Below, piece after piece: positions 15,988-24,860 of a DNA stretch of 64,000 nt. The stretch is from Actinomycetota bacterium (GTDB taxonomy: Bacteria > Actinomycetota > CADDZG01 > JAHWKV01 > JAOPZY01): contig DASTWV010000059.1 of the NCBI GenBank assembly GCA_035765775.1, positions 62,001-126,000 of the forward strand. The letters are read 5' to 3'. The position numbers were made by a program, and so were the translations under genes. Numbering within the stretch: position 1 is the stretch's first letter; each line of letters begins with the position of its first letter. Under the pieces are notes generated by a model. It ran no database searches, had not been told where the DNA came from, and was given only the letters and a program-made list of their open reading frames with translations.

Positions 15988-17013
15988 TTGACCCTGGCCA
16001 GCCTCAACTTCGCCCACCTGATCCGCCTCACCGACGATACGGGGCTGTTGGAGCATGCGCGGTTGGCGGTCCCCCGCCGGGGCACGGGCTACTGCGTGGA
16101 CGATGCTGCCCGCGGCCTGCTGGTAATCAGCCGTGAGGACCCGTTGCCGCCCTCCCTGGCCCGCCTCGGCGAGTGCTACCTGTCCCTGCTGAGCTTCGCC
16201 CAGGTGCCCGATGGCCGGTGCCACAACCGCTTGGGCTACGATCGTCGCTGGGAGGATGAAGCCGGCCTGGGAGACTGGTGGGGTCGGGCGCTGTGGGGCC
16301 TGGGTACCGCCGCCGGCAGCCATGCCGACCCCTGGATCCGCGACGGCGCCCTGGAGGGCTTCCACCAGAGCGCCCAGTGCCGTTCCGACGCCCCCCGGGC
16401 GATGGCCTTCGCCGCCCTCGGGGCCGCCGAGATCCTGCGGGCGCACCCCGGGGATCCCGCTGCCGTTGCCCTGATCGCGGCCGCGGTCAAGGCCATCGGA
16501 CCCGCCCGGCCGTCGTCCCGACTGCCGGCGTGGCCGTGGCCCGAGCCCCGGTTGGCCTATGCCAACGCGGTCTTCCCGGAGGCGCTCATCGCCGCAGGGG
16601 TGTCGCTGGGTGACGATAGGCTGGTGGCGCGCGGCCTGGACCTCCTGGATTGGCTTCTCGATATCGAAACGCACTGCGACCATCTGTCTGTGACCCCGGT
16701 GGGCGGATGGGCGCCGGGAGATCCGCGTCCCGCCTTCGACCAGCAGGCAATTGAGGTAGCCGCCCTGGCCGACGCCTGCGCCCGCGCCTTCACCGTATCG
16801 CCGGATACCCGCTGGTCCGAGGGCATCGCGCGGGCGGTGGGATGGTTCCTGGGCAACAACGACGCCGGCGTGGCCATGATGGACCCGGCCACCGGAGGCG
16901 GCTTCGACGGCCTCAGCGCCGCCGGCCGCAACGCCAATCAGGGGGCCGAATCCACCCTTGCCCTCATCTCGACGCTGCAGCAGAGCCGCCGCTTCGTGCC
17001 CAGCACCGTGTGA
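15988..17013 (+). CDS. Alpha/alpha-barrel glycan-associated protein
   Basis: 341 residues, all helical, with an (alpha/alpha)6-toroid look: repeated aromatic and acidic motifs GYCVDDAARGLLV, DWWGRALWGLGTAAG, YANAVFPEALIAAG, TPVGGWAPGDPRPAFDQQAIEV and NQGAESTLALIS. Proteins of this kind sit next to GT4 and GH130 genes in many bacteria and are often labelled glycosyltransferase without proof. Conserved Asp, Glu and Trp residues suggest sugar binding or hydrolysis. Its stop overlaps the GTG of the GH130 gene. Confidence 0.7.
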   Translation: MTLASLNFAHLIRLTDDTGLLEHARLAVPRRGTGYCVDDAARGLLVISREDPLPPSLARLGECYLSLLSFAQVPDGRCHNRLGYDRRWEDEAGLGDWWGRALWGLGTAAGSHADPWIRDGALEGFHQSAQCRSDAPRAMAFAALGAAEILRAHPGDPAAVALIAAAVKAIGPARPSSRLPAWPWPEPRLAYANAVFPEALIAAGVSLGDDRLVARGLDLLDWLLDIETHCDHLSVTPVGGWAPGDPRPAFDQQAIEVAALADACARAFTVSPDTRWSEGIARAVGWFLGNNDAGVAMMDPATGGGFDGLSAAGRNANQGAESTLALISTLQQSRRFVPSTV

Positions 17014-18485
17014 GCGTCGCCCAGCAGGCCTCGGCCCTGGTCACCCGGTCATCCATCCGGCTGACGCCGGATTCCTCGCGGGTCCTGGCGACGATGTTCC
17101 TACCCGGCGAGGAGATGCCCGAGGATCGCTCCCGGGCAACCGCGGTCATCGAGCGGGTGCTGATGCTGAGCGCCGAGGAGGTGTCGGCCACCCTGGCCGA
17201 CCTCAGGGCACGCTTTGCCGGCCGCCACCGGGATCTGGGCGCCACCTTCCTGCGCCATTACCAGGCGGTGGCCCCCCGCATCGGGTCCGGCAATGAGCCG
17301 CCCGAGAATCACCGCCGGCTCATCGGCGCCTACTTCACCCATGAGGAATCCCCCGAGGGGGCGGCACTGACCAACCCCTGCATGGTGGCCCACCCGGACC
17401 AGAGCGGGTTGGCGCCCGGCGAGGTGCGCTTTGTGCTCAGCCTGCGGGCGGTGGGCGAGGGCCATGTCTCCAGCCTCGAGTTCCGCACCGGGGTCATCGG
17501 GGACGACCTCGAGGTGCGGATCGACGAGCCTGCCGGCCTGTTGGCGAAGGGGACGCTGCAAGCGGCTCTGTACGAGCGGGGGGAGTTCGAGCGCCGGCGC
17601 GGTCGGGGCGTGGGCGAGGAGACGGAGCGCCTGGTGCTGGACTCCCTCCCGGCCCGCTTCACCAAGGCGGCGATGGAGGAGGCGATCGCCAGCCTCAATC
17701 CGCTCTTCACCGGGCGCAAGGTTGCCCGGGACACCCTCACTGCGCTGCGGGGCGTCCTGGCCAACAACTACGAGGTGGCCTTTGCCGAGGACACCGCCGT
17801 GGACGAGCGGATCCTGGTGCCGGTGGGGCCGACGGAGAGTCACGGGATCGAGGACGCCCGCTTCGTGCGCTTCGTCGACGACGAGGGCGGCGTCGTCTAC
17901 TACGCCACCTACACGGCGTACGACGGCAGCCACGTGGTACCCCAGCTACTGGTCACCAAGGACTTCCGCGTCTTCCGCACCCATCAACTCAGCGGGCCCG
18001 CCGCCAAGAACAAGGGCATGGCCCTGTTCCCCCGCCGCGTCGGCGGCAGGTTCCTGAGCCTGTCGCGCTGGGACCGGGAATCGAACTCCCTGACCGCGTC
18101 CGATGACGGCCTGGACTGGGGTACCCCGGTGCCCATCCAGAGCCCCACCAGGACGTGGGAACTGATCCAGATCGGCAACTGTGGGTCACCCCTCGAGACG
18201 CCGGCGGGTTGGCTCGTCCTCACCCACGGCGTGGGGCCGATGCGGACCTACTCCATCGGGGCGGTGCTGCTCGACCTCCACGACCCGACCAAGCTGTTGG
18301 GGAGGCTGCGGGAGCCGCTTCTTATGCCCATCGCTGCGGAGCGCAACGGCTACGTCCCCAACGTGGTGTACTCCTGCGGCGGGCTGGTGCACGGCGATGC
18401 CCTGGTGCTTCCCTACGGCTACGGTGACGTCGCCGTGGGTGTCGCCGTCGTGGACCTTCCCCGGCTGTTCGACCTGCTCCTGTAG
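17010..18485 (+). CDS. GH130 family phosphorylase (beta-mannoside type)
   Basis: 491 residues from GTG 17010, overlapping the previous stop by 4 bases. The five-bladed propeller shows the GH130 set: an Asp-bearing GIEDARFVRF, TYTAYDGS, KNKGMALFPRRVGGRFLSLSRWDRES, WELIQIGNCGSPLETPAGWLVLTHGVGPMRTYSIGAVLLDL and NVVYSCGG. Such enzymes cleave beta-mannosides with phosphate, giving mannose-1-phosphate. The long N-terminal helical part (about residues 1-120) is typical of the larger GH130 subgroup. Last gene of the operon. Confidence 0.88.
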   Translation: MSVAQQASALVTRSSIRLTPDSSRVLATMFLPGEEMPEDRSRATAVIERVLMLSAEEVSATLADLRARFAGRHRDLGATFLRHYQAVAPRIGSGNEPPENHRRLIGAYFTHEESPEGAALTNPCMVAHPDQSGLAPGEVRFVLSLRAVGEGHVSSLEFRTGVIGDDLEVRIDEPAGLLAKGTLQAALYERGEFERRRGRGVGEETERLVLDSLPARFTKAAMEEAIASLNPLFTGRKVARDTLTALRGVLANNYEVAFAEDTAVDERILVPVGPTESHGIEDARFVRFVDDEGGVVYYATYTAYDGSHVVPQLLVTKDFRVFRTHQLSGPAAKNKGMALFPRRVGGRFLSLSRWDRESNSLTASDDGLDWGTPVPIQSPTRTWELIQIGNCGSPLETPAGWLVLTHGVGPMRTYSIGAVLLDLHDPTKLLGRLREPLLMPIAAERNGYVPNVVYSCGGLVHGDALVLPYGYGDVAVGVAVVDLPRLFDLLL

Positions 18486-18545
18486 GACGCCCGGCGTGCG
18501 GGTCTACGGGCCCGGGCGTGGGCCTGGCCCGCCGACTTCTGGGCC

Positions 18546-19124
18546 CTACGCCTCGTCGTGGGCCTCGATGCCCTTGGCGATGAGGAAGCCCCGGGCCCGC
18601 TCGGTGAGCGGGTAGCGGTTGACCAGGGCCCAGAAGTCGGCCGAGTGGTTGGGCACCGCCAGGTGGGCCAGCTCGTGGACCAGGACGTAGTCCCGCACCC
18701 AGGCCGGCATGCCCGCCAGCGAGTCCGACAGCCGGATGGCGCCGGTGCCCACGGTGCACGACCCGTAGCGGTGGTTCTGGTTCCCGACGTAGCTGAGCGA
18801 CGACCAGGCCAGCTTGCCGCCGAAGTACCGGTCGTTCAGCTCCCGGGCCCGGCGCTCGAGGTCGCCGTCTCTGTTGAGCCGCTTGCGGCGCTCCTTGGCC
18901 TCGAGGCGCTCGCGCATCCGGCCCACCCACACCGCCTCCTCGGCGGCAGACATGCGGGCCGGGAGATACACGATAAGGTTGCCTCGCTCCAACCGGGCGG
19001 CGACCGTGGCTTTGCGGCGGCTGGAGCGGCGGACCTCGACCGAGTGGACGATGGAGGTCTCAGCGGCGTCGGCCAGGGCGAGCTGGCGTGGGACGTCGGT
19101 CTGGGTTGCCGTCTGAGGGGTCAT
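18546..19124 (-). CDS. YgjP/SprT-like zinc metallopeptidase-fold protein
   Basis: 192 residues. The zinc site HELAHL with a third His in PNHSADFW matches the M48-like DUF45/YgjP family. A basic beta N-terminal half (SVEVRRSSRRKATVAARL) precedes it. Substrate unknown. Start ATG 19124 removes a long spurious N-terminal extension. Divergent from the ACT-domain gene. Confidence 0.85.
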   Translation of the reverse strand: MTPQTATQTDVPRQLALADAAETSIVHSVEVRRSSRRKATVAARLERGNLIVYLPARMSAAEEAVWVGRMRERLEAKERRKRLNRDGDLERRARELNDRYFGGKLAWSSLSYVGNQNHRYGSCTVGTGAIRLSDSLAGMPAWVRDYVLVHELAHLAVPNHSADFWALVNRYPLTERARGFLIAKGIEAHDEA

Positions 19125-19170
19125 CGCGGCGGAGTATAGGCCGGGGGTACGACAATCCCGGCGCAATCCG

Positions 19171-19203
19171 GAGGAGTTTTCGAGGAGTCTTCGAGGAGTT
19201 TCG
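19171..19203 (+). repeat. Triplicated 11-bp Shine-Dalgarno-like repeat
   Basis: Three tandem 11-base units: GAGGAGTTTTC (19171-19181), GAGGAGTCTTC (19182-19192) and GAGGAGTTTCG (19193-19203). Each carries a GAGGAG ribosome-binding core, and they end just before the TTG start of the ACT-domain gene. Copy number could alter translation strength or reflect slippage. Confidence 0.7.
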
Positions 19204-19209
19204 ATCCAG

Positions 19210-19734
19210 TTGAAAGCTTTCACCATCACCGCCGTCGGCGGCGACCGCCCCGGCATCGTGGCCGGCTTCACCCGGGTGCTCCTGGATCTCGGGTGCAACC
19301 TCGCCGACTGCACGATGAGCCGCCTCGCCGACCAGTTCGCCATGATCCTGCTCATCGAGGCCCCCGATCGCCTGGCTCCCGCCCGGCTGGAGTCGGCCCT
19401 GGCGGAGCCGATGAGCCGCTTCGGGCTGGTGGCCACCATGAAGGAGCTGTCCGGGGGCACCGGGCCGGAGCCGGCGGAGCCCTACGTCGTCTCCGCCTAC
19501 GGCAAGGACCGGCCGGGCATCGTGCATGCGCTGGCCGCCGCCCTGGCGGAGCGGGGCGTCAACATCGTCGACCTGCGCAGCCACCTGGCGGGTGAGGACC
19601 TCTATGCCCTGATCCTCGACATCGCCGTGCCGCCGGCGACGGACGTCGCCCGGCTGGAGGCCGGGCTGGGCGAAGTCGCCGCCGGGCTGGGGGTCTCCCT
19701 GACCCTGCGCTCGGCCGAAGCCGCCGAGTTGTAG
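19210..19734 (+). CDS. Tandem ACT-domain protein (GcvR-like)
   Basis: 174 residues from TTG 19210. Two ACT domains: FTITAVGGDRPGIVAGFTRVLLDLGCNLADCTMSRL and VSAYGKDRPGIVHALAAALAERGVNIVDLRS. This is the arrangement of the glycine cleavage system repressor GcvR and related amino-acid sensors, with no DNA-binding domain. It likely binds an amino acid and regulates a partner. The peptide deformylase gene follows after 20 bases. Confidence 0.85.
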   Translation: MKAFTITAVGGDRPGIVAGFTRVLLDLGCNLADCTMSRLADQFAMILLIEAPDRLAPARLESALAEPMSRFGLVATMKELSGGTGPEPAEPYVVSAYGKDRPGIVHALAAALAERGVNIVDLRSHLAGEDLYALILDIAVPPATDVARLEAGLGEVAAGLGVSLTLRSAEAAEL

Positions 19735-19754
19735 CGCACTCCCTTCGCCGCTCT

Positions 19755-20252
19755 GTGGCCGTCCGTCCGGTCCGGACCTACCCCGACCCCATCCTGAAGG
19801 CCATCGCCCCGGCGTGTGATGCCGTGGACGACGCCGTCCGGGCGGTGGCGGTCGACCTGCTGGAGACCATGCGCTTCCACCCGCGCTGCGTGGGGCTCTC
19901 GGCCCCCCAGATCGGCGTCTCCGCCCGGGTGATCTGCGTCGATGTCACCGGCCACCCCAAGGCGACCGCCTGCCACGGCACCCTGGTGATCGTGAACCCG
20001 GAGGTCGTGGCCGAGGAGGGCTCCGAACTGGGCCGGGAGGGGTGCCTGTCGCTGCCGAGCATCACCGCCGACGTCCGCCGGGCGGCCCGCATTTTCGTGA
20101 AGGGCCTGACCGTCATGGGTGAGGCGGTGGGGGCCGAGACGACCGGCTTCGAGGCCCGGGCGATCCTGCACGAGGTGGACCACCTGGACGGCATCCTGAT
20201 CCTGGATCGGGTGGTATCCCCGGCCGAAATTTTCCCGCGGCGGGTGCGCTAG
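19755..20252 (+). CDS. def: Peptide deformylase
   Basis: 165 residues from GTG 19755. All three signature motifs are present: GLSAPQIG (motif 1), EGCLSLPS with the metal-ligand Cys (motif 2) and HEVDHLDG with two His ligands and the catalytic Glu (motif 3). It removes the N-formyl group from nascent proteins. It lacks a nearby fmt gene and may be an extra copy. Confidence 0.95.
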   Translation: MAVRPVRTYPDPILKAIAPACDAVDDAVRAVAVDLLETMRFHPRCVGLSAPQIGVSARVICVDVTGHPKATACHGTLVIVNPEVVAEEGSELGREGCLSLPSITADVRRAARIFVKGLTVMGEAVGAETTGFEARAILHEVDHLDGILILDRVVSPAEIFPRRVR

Positions 20253-20350
20253 GCCCGAGCCTGCCGGGCCGTCCCGGGTGGGGGCCGTGGGGGGTGCGGG
20301 GGGTGCGGCCGCCAGGGGCCGTGATGGGCCGGCGGAGGGCCGGGAGGGGT

Positions 20351-20528
20351 GTGGCCGCCGGGCATAGTTGGCGGCGTGGTTCAGCCAGGAGATGTATCAC
20401 TCCACCAGGTATCTCCGGGCCGTCCCGGGGTGGGGGCGGAAGGGGCCGGCGGTGGCACCCCCGGGCATTGTTGGCGGCGTGGTACAGCCAGGGGATGTAT
20501 CACTCCACCAGGTATCTCCGGGCCGTCC
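20351..20528. repeat. 103-bp tandem direct repeat, two copies
   Basis: Two nearly identical blocks, 20351-20425 and 20452-20528. They share GGCAT(A/T)GTTGGCGGCGTGG, then CAGCCAGG(A/G)GATG, then TATCACTCCACCAGGTATC, then TCCGGGCCGTCC. Aligned positions are 103 bases apart. The stretch 20253-20609 has no supported gene. The blocks lie upstream of the AbiEi/DUF559-like gene. No terminal inverted repeats or transposase are seen. Confidence 0.85.
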
Positions 20529-20609
20529 GGACGGCCCTACCGGCCGCCGGATCACAGAAATTTTCGCGAGGCGCGAGCGATAGGGCCTTTTTTGTCCTAC
20601 CGCGCCGGC

Positions 20610-21626
20610 ATGCTTTGTGGCGTGACCCAGCCCGCAGATGATCGCCGTCCCCCAGCATCGCTGGACCGCGCCATCGTTCGGCTGGCGGAGGTGCAGTACG
20701 GCGTCGTGAGCCGGACGCAGGTGAAAGAGCTCGGCGCCCAACGGGGGTTCATTCAATGCCGCCTCGACCGGGGCCTGTGGGTCCCCGCCCAGGAGGGGGT
20801 CTACCGCATGGTCAGCGCTCAGGTGACTACCCGGCAGAAGCTGATGGCCGCCTGCCTGGCCTGCGGCAAGGATGCAGTGGTGTCGCACTATGCCGCAATG
20901 TGGCTCTTCGGCCTCCCCGGAGGCAGGACGGTCCCCGAGGTCACGGTCCCCCGCGCCGGCCCCCGCTACACCCCCGCCGGCGTCGTCGTCCATACGACCA
21001 CCAAACTCGAGGCGGCCGACCGCGTGCTGATCGACGCGGTCCTCCCGGCCACCAACCCCGCCCGGATCCTGGTCGACATGTCCGGCGTCCTGGCGGAGGA
21101 CGCTCTGGATGTGCTGGCGGACGCCATCCTCTCCAGGGACCTGGCCAGGCACTCCCGGATCGCCTGGCGCCTCGAGGTACTGGGGCGCAAGGGCCTGCGG
21201 GGCCTGCAGACATTGCGGGCACTCATGGAAGCCCGCAGCGACGAGGGCGGCGTGCCGGCGAGCGTGCTCGAGAGCATGTTCCGCCCCATCGTCCGGGACA
21301 TCCCGCAGCCCACGTTCAACCACCGGGTGGTGGCCGGGAAGGACCGGCGGCTGGACGCCGACTGGGAGGACGTCAGCATGTTCTGCGAACTCGACGGCTG
21401 GGACAACCACAGTGGCCGGGCCCGTTTCCAGGACGACATCGACCGCCAGAACGCCCTCATCCTGCAGGACCGGGCGGTACTGCGCTACACCCATAAGGAT
21501 CTGACCGAGCGGCCCCAGGTCGTGCGCACCCAAGTGGTGACCCTGGGGAGGGGCCGGGCGCTCCAACGAGGCATGCCCGAGGTGATCGACGCCTGGATGG
21601 CGGCCGACCCCCAGCTGCCGGACTAG
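20610..21626 (+). CDS. AbiEi-like N-domain / DUF559-type nuclease-fold protein
   Basis: About 338 residues. The N-terminal winged helix (IVRLAEVQYGVVSRTQVKELGAQRGFIQCRLDRGLWVPAQEGVYRM) matches the AbiEi antitoxin-type domain. The C-terminal part (RRLDADWEDVSMFCELDGWDNHS ... DRQNALILQDRAVLRYTHKDL) resembles the DUF559/VSR PD-(D/E)xK nuclease-like domain. Such proteins are widespread in actinobacteria, and activity is unproven. Overlaps the stop of the convergent oxidoreductase gene by 4 bases. Confidence 0.75.
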   Translation: MLCGVTQPADDRRPPASLDRAIVRLAEVQYGVVSRTQVKELGAQRGFIQCRLDRGLWVPAQEGVYRMVSAQVTTRQKLMAACLACGKDAVVSHYAAMWLFGLPGGRTVPEVTVPRAGPRYTPAGVVVHTTTKLEAADRVLIDAVLPATNPARILVDMSGVLAEDALDVLADAILSRDLARHSRIAWRLEVLGRKGLRGLQTLRALMEARSDEGGVPASVLESMFRPIVRDIPQPTFNHRVVAGKDRRLDADWEDVSMFCELDGWDNHSGRARFQDDIDRQNALILQDRAVLRYTHKDLTERPQVVRTQVVTLGRGRALQRGMPEVIDAWMAADPQLPD

Positions 21627-22627
21627 CGGGCGAAGGCCTCCAGGATGGCCAGGTGGTTCTCGAGGAGCCGTCCGGCCGGGACCCGGTACCACGGCCCGCC
21701 CAGCAGAAGCTCGCCGGCCAGCCCGTCGAAGCGCCGGGCCTGGTCCCGCACCTCGTCGGCGGTGCCGTACAGGGCGTAGGTGGAGGCCATCTCGTCGGTG
21801 ACCAGCGACGCCAGGCGGGGCCAGTCCCGCTCGGCGTAGGCCCGGCGCAGCAGCGGCTGGACCTCGCCGAAGCCGTGCAGGTCCAGGACCGGGCGGTAGT
21901 CGGGCGTCGTGGCGTAGAAGCCGATCTGCTGGGCCACCTCCGCCCGGGCGACGGCGGGGTCGCTGGCGACCGACACCATCACGTTCTGTACCAGCTCCAC
22001 CTCGCCCGGGTCCCGGCCGGCGCGGCCGGCCCCGGTGGCGATGGCTGGGAGCACCACCTCGGAGACATAGCGCGGGGAGGTCATCGGGTGGCCGATGACG
22101 CCGTCGGCCACGGCACCGGCCGCCCGCAGCATCCCGGCACCGACGGCGGCGAAGTAGATCGGCACCGAGGGGCGCGCGGGCGGGACGATGCGGGGCCACG
22201 GCGCCATCGTCACGGTGTAGAAGCGCCCCCGGTGGGCCGGCTCCTGCCCGGCGTAGCCGCCCCAGAACGCCCGGACCGCGGCGGCGTAGTCCTTCATGCG
22301 GGGCGCCGGGTGCTCGAAGGGAGTCGAGAAACGCTGCTCGTTGACCCGCTTCACCTGGGTGCCGATGCCGAGGACGAAGCGGCCGCCGGAAAGCTCGTCC
22401 AGGTCGAGGGCCTCCATGGCAGCGATGCCCGGCGCCCTCGGGAAGGCCAGGGCGATGGCGGTGCCGATGCGCACCCGGGTGGTCGCCTGGGCGGCCAGCG
22501 CCGCCTGGATGAACGGGTTGGACGAGGTCTCGGTGCTCCACACCGAGTCGAAGCCCCGCTCTTCGATGCCCTGGGCGAGCGGCCCGATGGCCGCCAGCGG
22601 CCCCCCGACCACCATCCCGTAGCGCAT
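21623..22627 (-). CDS. Luciferase-like F420-dependent oxidoreductase
   Basis: About 334 residues, TIM-barrel LLM family. MRYGMVVGGPLAAIGPLAQGIEERGFDSVWSTE at the start, TRVRIGTAIALAFPRAPGIAAMEALDLDELSGGRFVLGIG, and PIYFAAVGAGMLRAAGAVADGVIGH are typical of actinobacterial F420-using members. Substrate unknown. An in-frame ATG at 22636 would add three residues. Confidence 0.88.
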   Translation of the reverse strand: MRYGMVVGGPLAAIGPLAQGIEERGFDSVWSTETSSNPFIQAALAAQATTRVRIGTAIALAFPRAPGIAAMEALDLDELSGGRFVLGIGTQVKRVNEQRFSTPFEHPAPRMKDYAAAVRAFWGGYAGQEPAHRGRFYTVTMAPWPRIVPPARPSVPIYFAAVGAGMLRAAGAVADGVIGHPMTSPRYVSEVVLPAIATGAGRAGRDPGEVELVQNVMVSVASDPAVARAEVAQQIGFYATTPDYRPVLDLHGFGEVQPLLRRAYAERDWPRLASLVTDEMASTYALYGTADEVRDQARRFDGLAGELLLGGPWYRVPAGRLLENHLAILEAFAR

Positions 22628-22647
22628 GGCCGCCATTCTGCCTGCCG

Positions 22648-23787
22648 TCAGCCGGGAAGGATGGCGACCTGGCCCCAGTGGGCCCCGCCGTTGGTGGTCT
22701 GCAGGAGCGAGGCCGAGCGGCCGCTGGTCGCCAGCGCCCAGCCGTGCCTGGGGTCGGCGAACATCAGGTCGGCCACCGCCGAGATCTGGAGGGTCCGGCT
22801 GGCGATGGGGGCCGCCGCCAGAGTCGTGCCGCCGTCGGTGGTCGCCGCAATGGCGAGGCCCGAGGCGGCGGTCCCGGAAAAGAAGGCGGCACCCGGGGCG
22901 GCGAGCCCCAGCGGGCCCGGGACGATGAAGAGCGAGGGATGCAGCGGCGTGACGCCCGGGAGCGCGGCCCCGGCGCCCGCCACCGGCACCCAGGTGGCGC
23001 CGCCATCCAGCGAGCGAACCACCACCTGGCCCACCCCACCGCTCGCCACGACCACCCGGAGGTCCACCCAGGCCGCAGATCCGGTGCAGGACACGCTGCT
23101 GCCGGCACCGGCCGGCGGCCCGCCGGGCAGGTGGTAGACCGGGCTCCACGTGGCACCCCCGTCGTCGCTGTGGTAGACGGAGGCGGCGGCGACCACCAAG
23201 GCCGCAGTGGGCGAGGCCCCGCACACCGCCTCGGCGGGCACCCCGGGGGTCACGGGCGTCCAGGTCTGGCCGCCGTCGGCGCTGCGCCATAGCGAGTTGT
23301 CGGTGGCCAGACCGAGCCCGTCCTTGGAGTCCCAGAACGAGACCTGGCCGAGGGGCTGCGGCGGCGCTCCGACGGTGGCCCACCTCTGGCCCGAATCGGT
23401 GGTCGCCAGAAGGCCGCCGGCCGACACGGCCCAACCCACGGCGGGGGACACGAAGTCGAGGGTCCGGACCTTCGTACCGGCGGCGACCTGCACGGTGAAG
23501 CTCCGGCCGCCGTTGACCGTGGCAAGGATCTGCCCGCCGGAGACCACCCACCCCTGGGTGGCGCTGGGGAACGCCAGCACCGCCGCCGGGCTGAGCTGCA
23601 CGGCCGGCGGGCTCGGGCTCGGGCCGCGGGCCTGGGTCTTGGCCGGCGAAGGCGGCGGGGTGGGCGGGGTCGGCGACGGGGCGGCGTGCCCGGCCGGGGT
23701 CGGGTCCGGGCGGACCCTGGCGGCCAGGCCGACGACCAGCGCTGCGCCGAGCACGATGCAGAGCGTCACCCCGGCCGCCACGCGCAC
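22648..23787 (-). CDS. YCF48/BNR-type beta-propeller protein, membrane-anchored
   Basis: 379 residues. One N-terminal membrane segment (about residues 5-25), a Pro-rich linker (about 30-65), then repeated propeller blades with GWVVSGGQILATVNGG, GQRWATVGAP, SADGGQTWTPV, SDDGGATWSPV and TTDGGTTL. The Asp-box (S/T-x-D-x-G-x-x-W) repeats identify a sialidase-like or photosystem-assembly YCF48-like fold. Exported and tethered; ligand unknown. Confidence 0.8.
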   Translation of the reverse strand: MRVAAGVTLCIVLGAALVVGLAARVRPDPTPAGHAAPSPTPPTPPPSPAKTQARGPSPSPPAVQLSPAAVLAFPSATQGWVVSGGQILATVNGGRSFTVQVAAGTKVRTLDFVSPAVGWAVSAGGLLATTDSGQRWATVGAPPQPLGQVSFWDSKDGLGLATDNSLWRSADGGQTWTPVTPGVPAEAVCGASPTAALVVAAASVYHSDDGGATWSPVYHLPGGPPAGAGSSVSCTGSAAWVDLRVVVASGGVGQVVVRSLDGGATWVPVAGAGAALPGVTPLHPSLFIVPGPLGLAAPGAAFFSGTAASGLAIAATTDGGTTLAAAPIASRTLQISAVADLMFADPRHGWALATSGRSASLLQTTNGGAHWGQVAILPG

Positions 23788-23833
23788 GCCACCATCATGA
23801 CCACGTGGAGCAGCCCCGGTGATCGGGCGGCCC

Positions 23834-24835
23834 TCAGGCGCCGCAGGTGATCGGGCCGATCACCGAGTCGGCGCCGCAGAACGCGGTCCCGGGCCAATCC
23901 GCCCAGTAGACCAGGCGGTGCGCAAAGTCGAACGTCATGGTCGTCGAGCCGAGCGGGACGTTCTTGGTGTCCGTCGAGTCCAGGATCTGGACGTTCGCCA
24001 CTGTCGGGCCGGCGGCGGTCACGGTGAGCGTGGCATGGCCGCCATCGGTGATGAGGTTGCCCGAGAACGTGTCGCACGGCGGGGGGTCCTGACCGCAGGT
24101 GGCGTACGTGCGCCAGTCCGCCGTGCCCGAGCCGGTGCTGTCGATGCGCAGGCCGATGCCGTGGTGGCTCCAACTGCCCGCGAAGGGCCCGGCACCGCTG
24201 AGCCCGGCGGGAGTGGGTGGGGCCAGATTCCCGGGATGGAACGCCCCGAGGTAGGTGCCGGGGTGTGTGGCCCCGCCCTGGCAGTTGTCAACGGAGAGCT
24301 CCGGCCAGGGAGCCTCGAGGTGGGTGGTCTCGTCTGGGGGCGTGACGTCGATCAGGAAGGGCACCCAGGGCGTGCCGTTGTCGCATACGTCCGGGCCCGG
24401 CAGAGCGGTGAGCGTCGCCACCGCGTTCAATCCGGGATCGACCACCACCTTCGTTGGGCTCTCGGACTGCCGGATGGGGTTGTAGGTCTTCGACCCGTTG
24501 GACACGTCCCCGGTCAGCTCCACGCCCGGGAACCCGGCCAGGGTGCACGGGCCGGCGGAGATGTTCGTGAGGACCAGACGGGACTGGTACTGCGTGGTCG
24601 GGGTCACCGTCGGGGCGTCAAGCGTCAGCGATAGCTGGCCCGTGTGGCATCGGCTCGGGCTCGCCGGAGCGGTGGGTGCCGGGCTCGCAGCTGCCGCCGA
24701 GGGTGTCGGCGAGAGGGTCGGCGCCCGCCCCGGGGGTGCGGAGGTGTCGGTGGCCCCGCCCAAGGTGGACCTCGCCGAGCATGCCCCCAGGGCAAGGCAG
24801 AAGACCATGAGCATGGCCGTCCGTCCCCGGTTCAC
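23834..24835 (-). CDS. DUF4232-like lipoprotein
   Basis: 333 residues. Signal peptide with lipobox LALGACSA (Cys about residue 19), a Pro/Ala/Ser linker, then a beta domain with GQLSLTLDAPTVTPTTQYQSRLVLTNISAGPCTLAGFPGVEL, the pattern of the actinobacterial DUF4232 extracellular domain. A second beta-rich C-terminal part contains several cysteines (CGQDPPPCDTF). Role unknown. Confidence 0.75.
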   Translation of the reverse strand: MNRGRTAMLMVFCLALGACSARSTLGGATDTSAPPGRAPTLSPTPSAAAASPAPTAPASPSRCHTGQLSLTLDAPTVTPTTQYQSRLVLTNISAGPCTLAGFPGVELTGDVSNGSKTYNPIRQSESPTKVVVDPGLNAVATLTALPGPDVCDNGTPWVPFLIDVTPPDETTHLEAPWPELSVDNCQGGATHPGTYLGAFHPGNLAPPTPAGLSGAGPFAGSWSHHGIGLRIDSTGSGTADWRTYATCGQDPPPCDTFSGNLITDGGHATLTVTAAGPTVANVQILDSTDTKNVPLGSTTMTFDFAHRLVYWADWPGTAFCGADSVIGPITCGA

Positions 24836-24860
24836 GGGGACATCATGCTCCCCCGCTAAG

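Noticed and set aside
20397-22541. 714-residue minus-strand frame across the repeat and DUF559-like gene
   Set aside because: Mixture of shadow frames; the real minus-strand gene here is the luciferase-like oxidoreductase in another frame.
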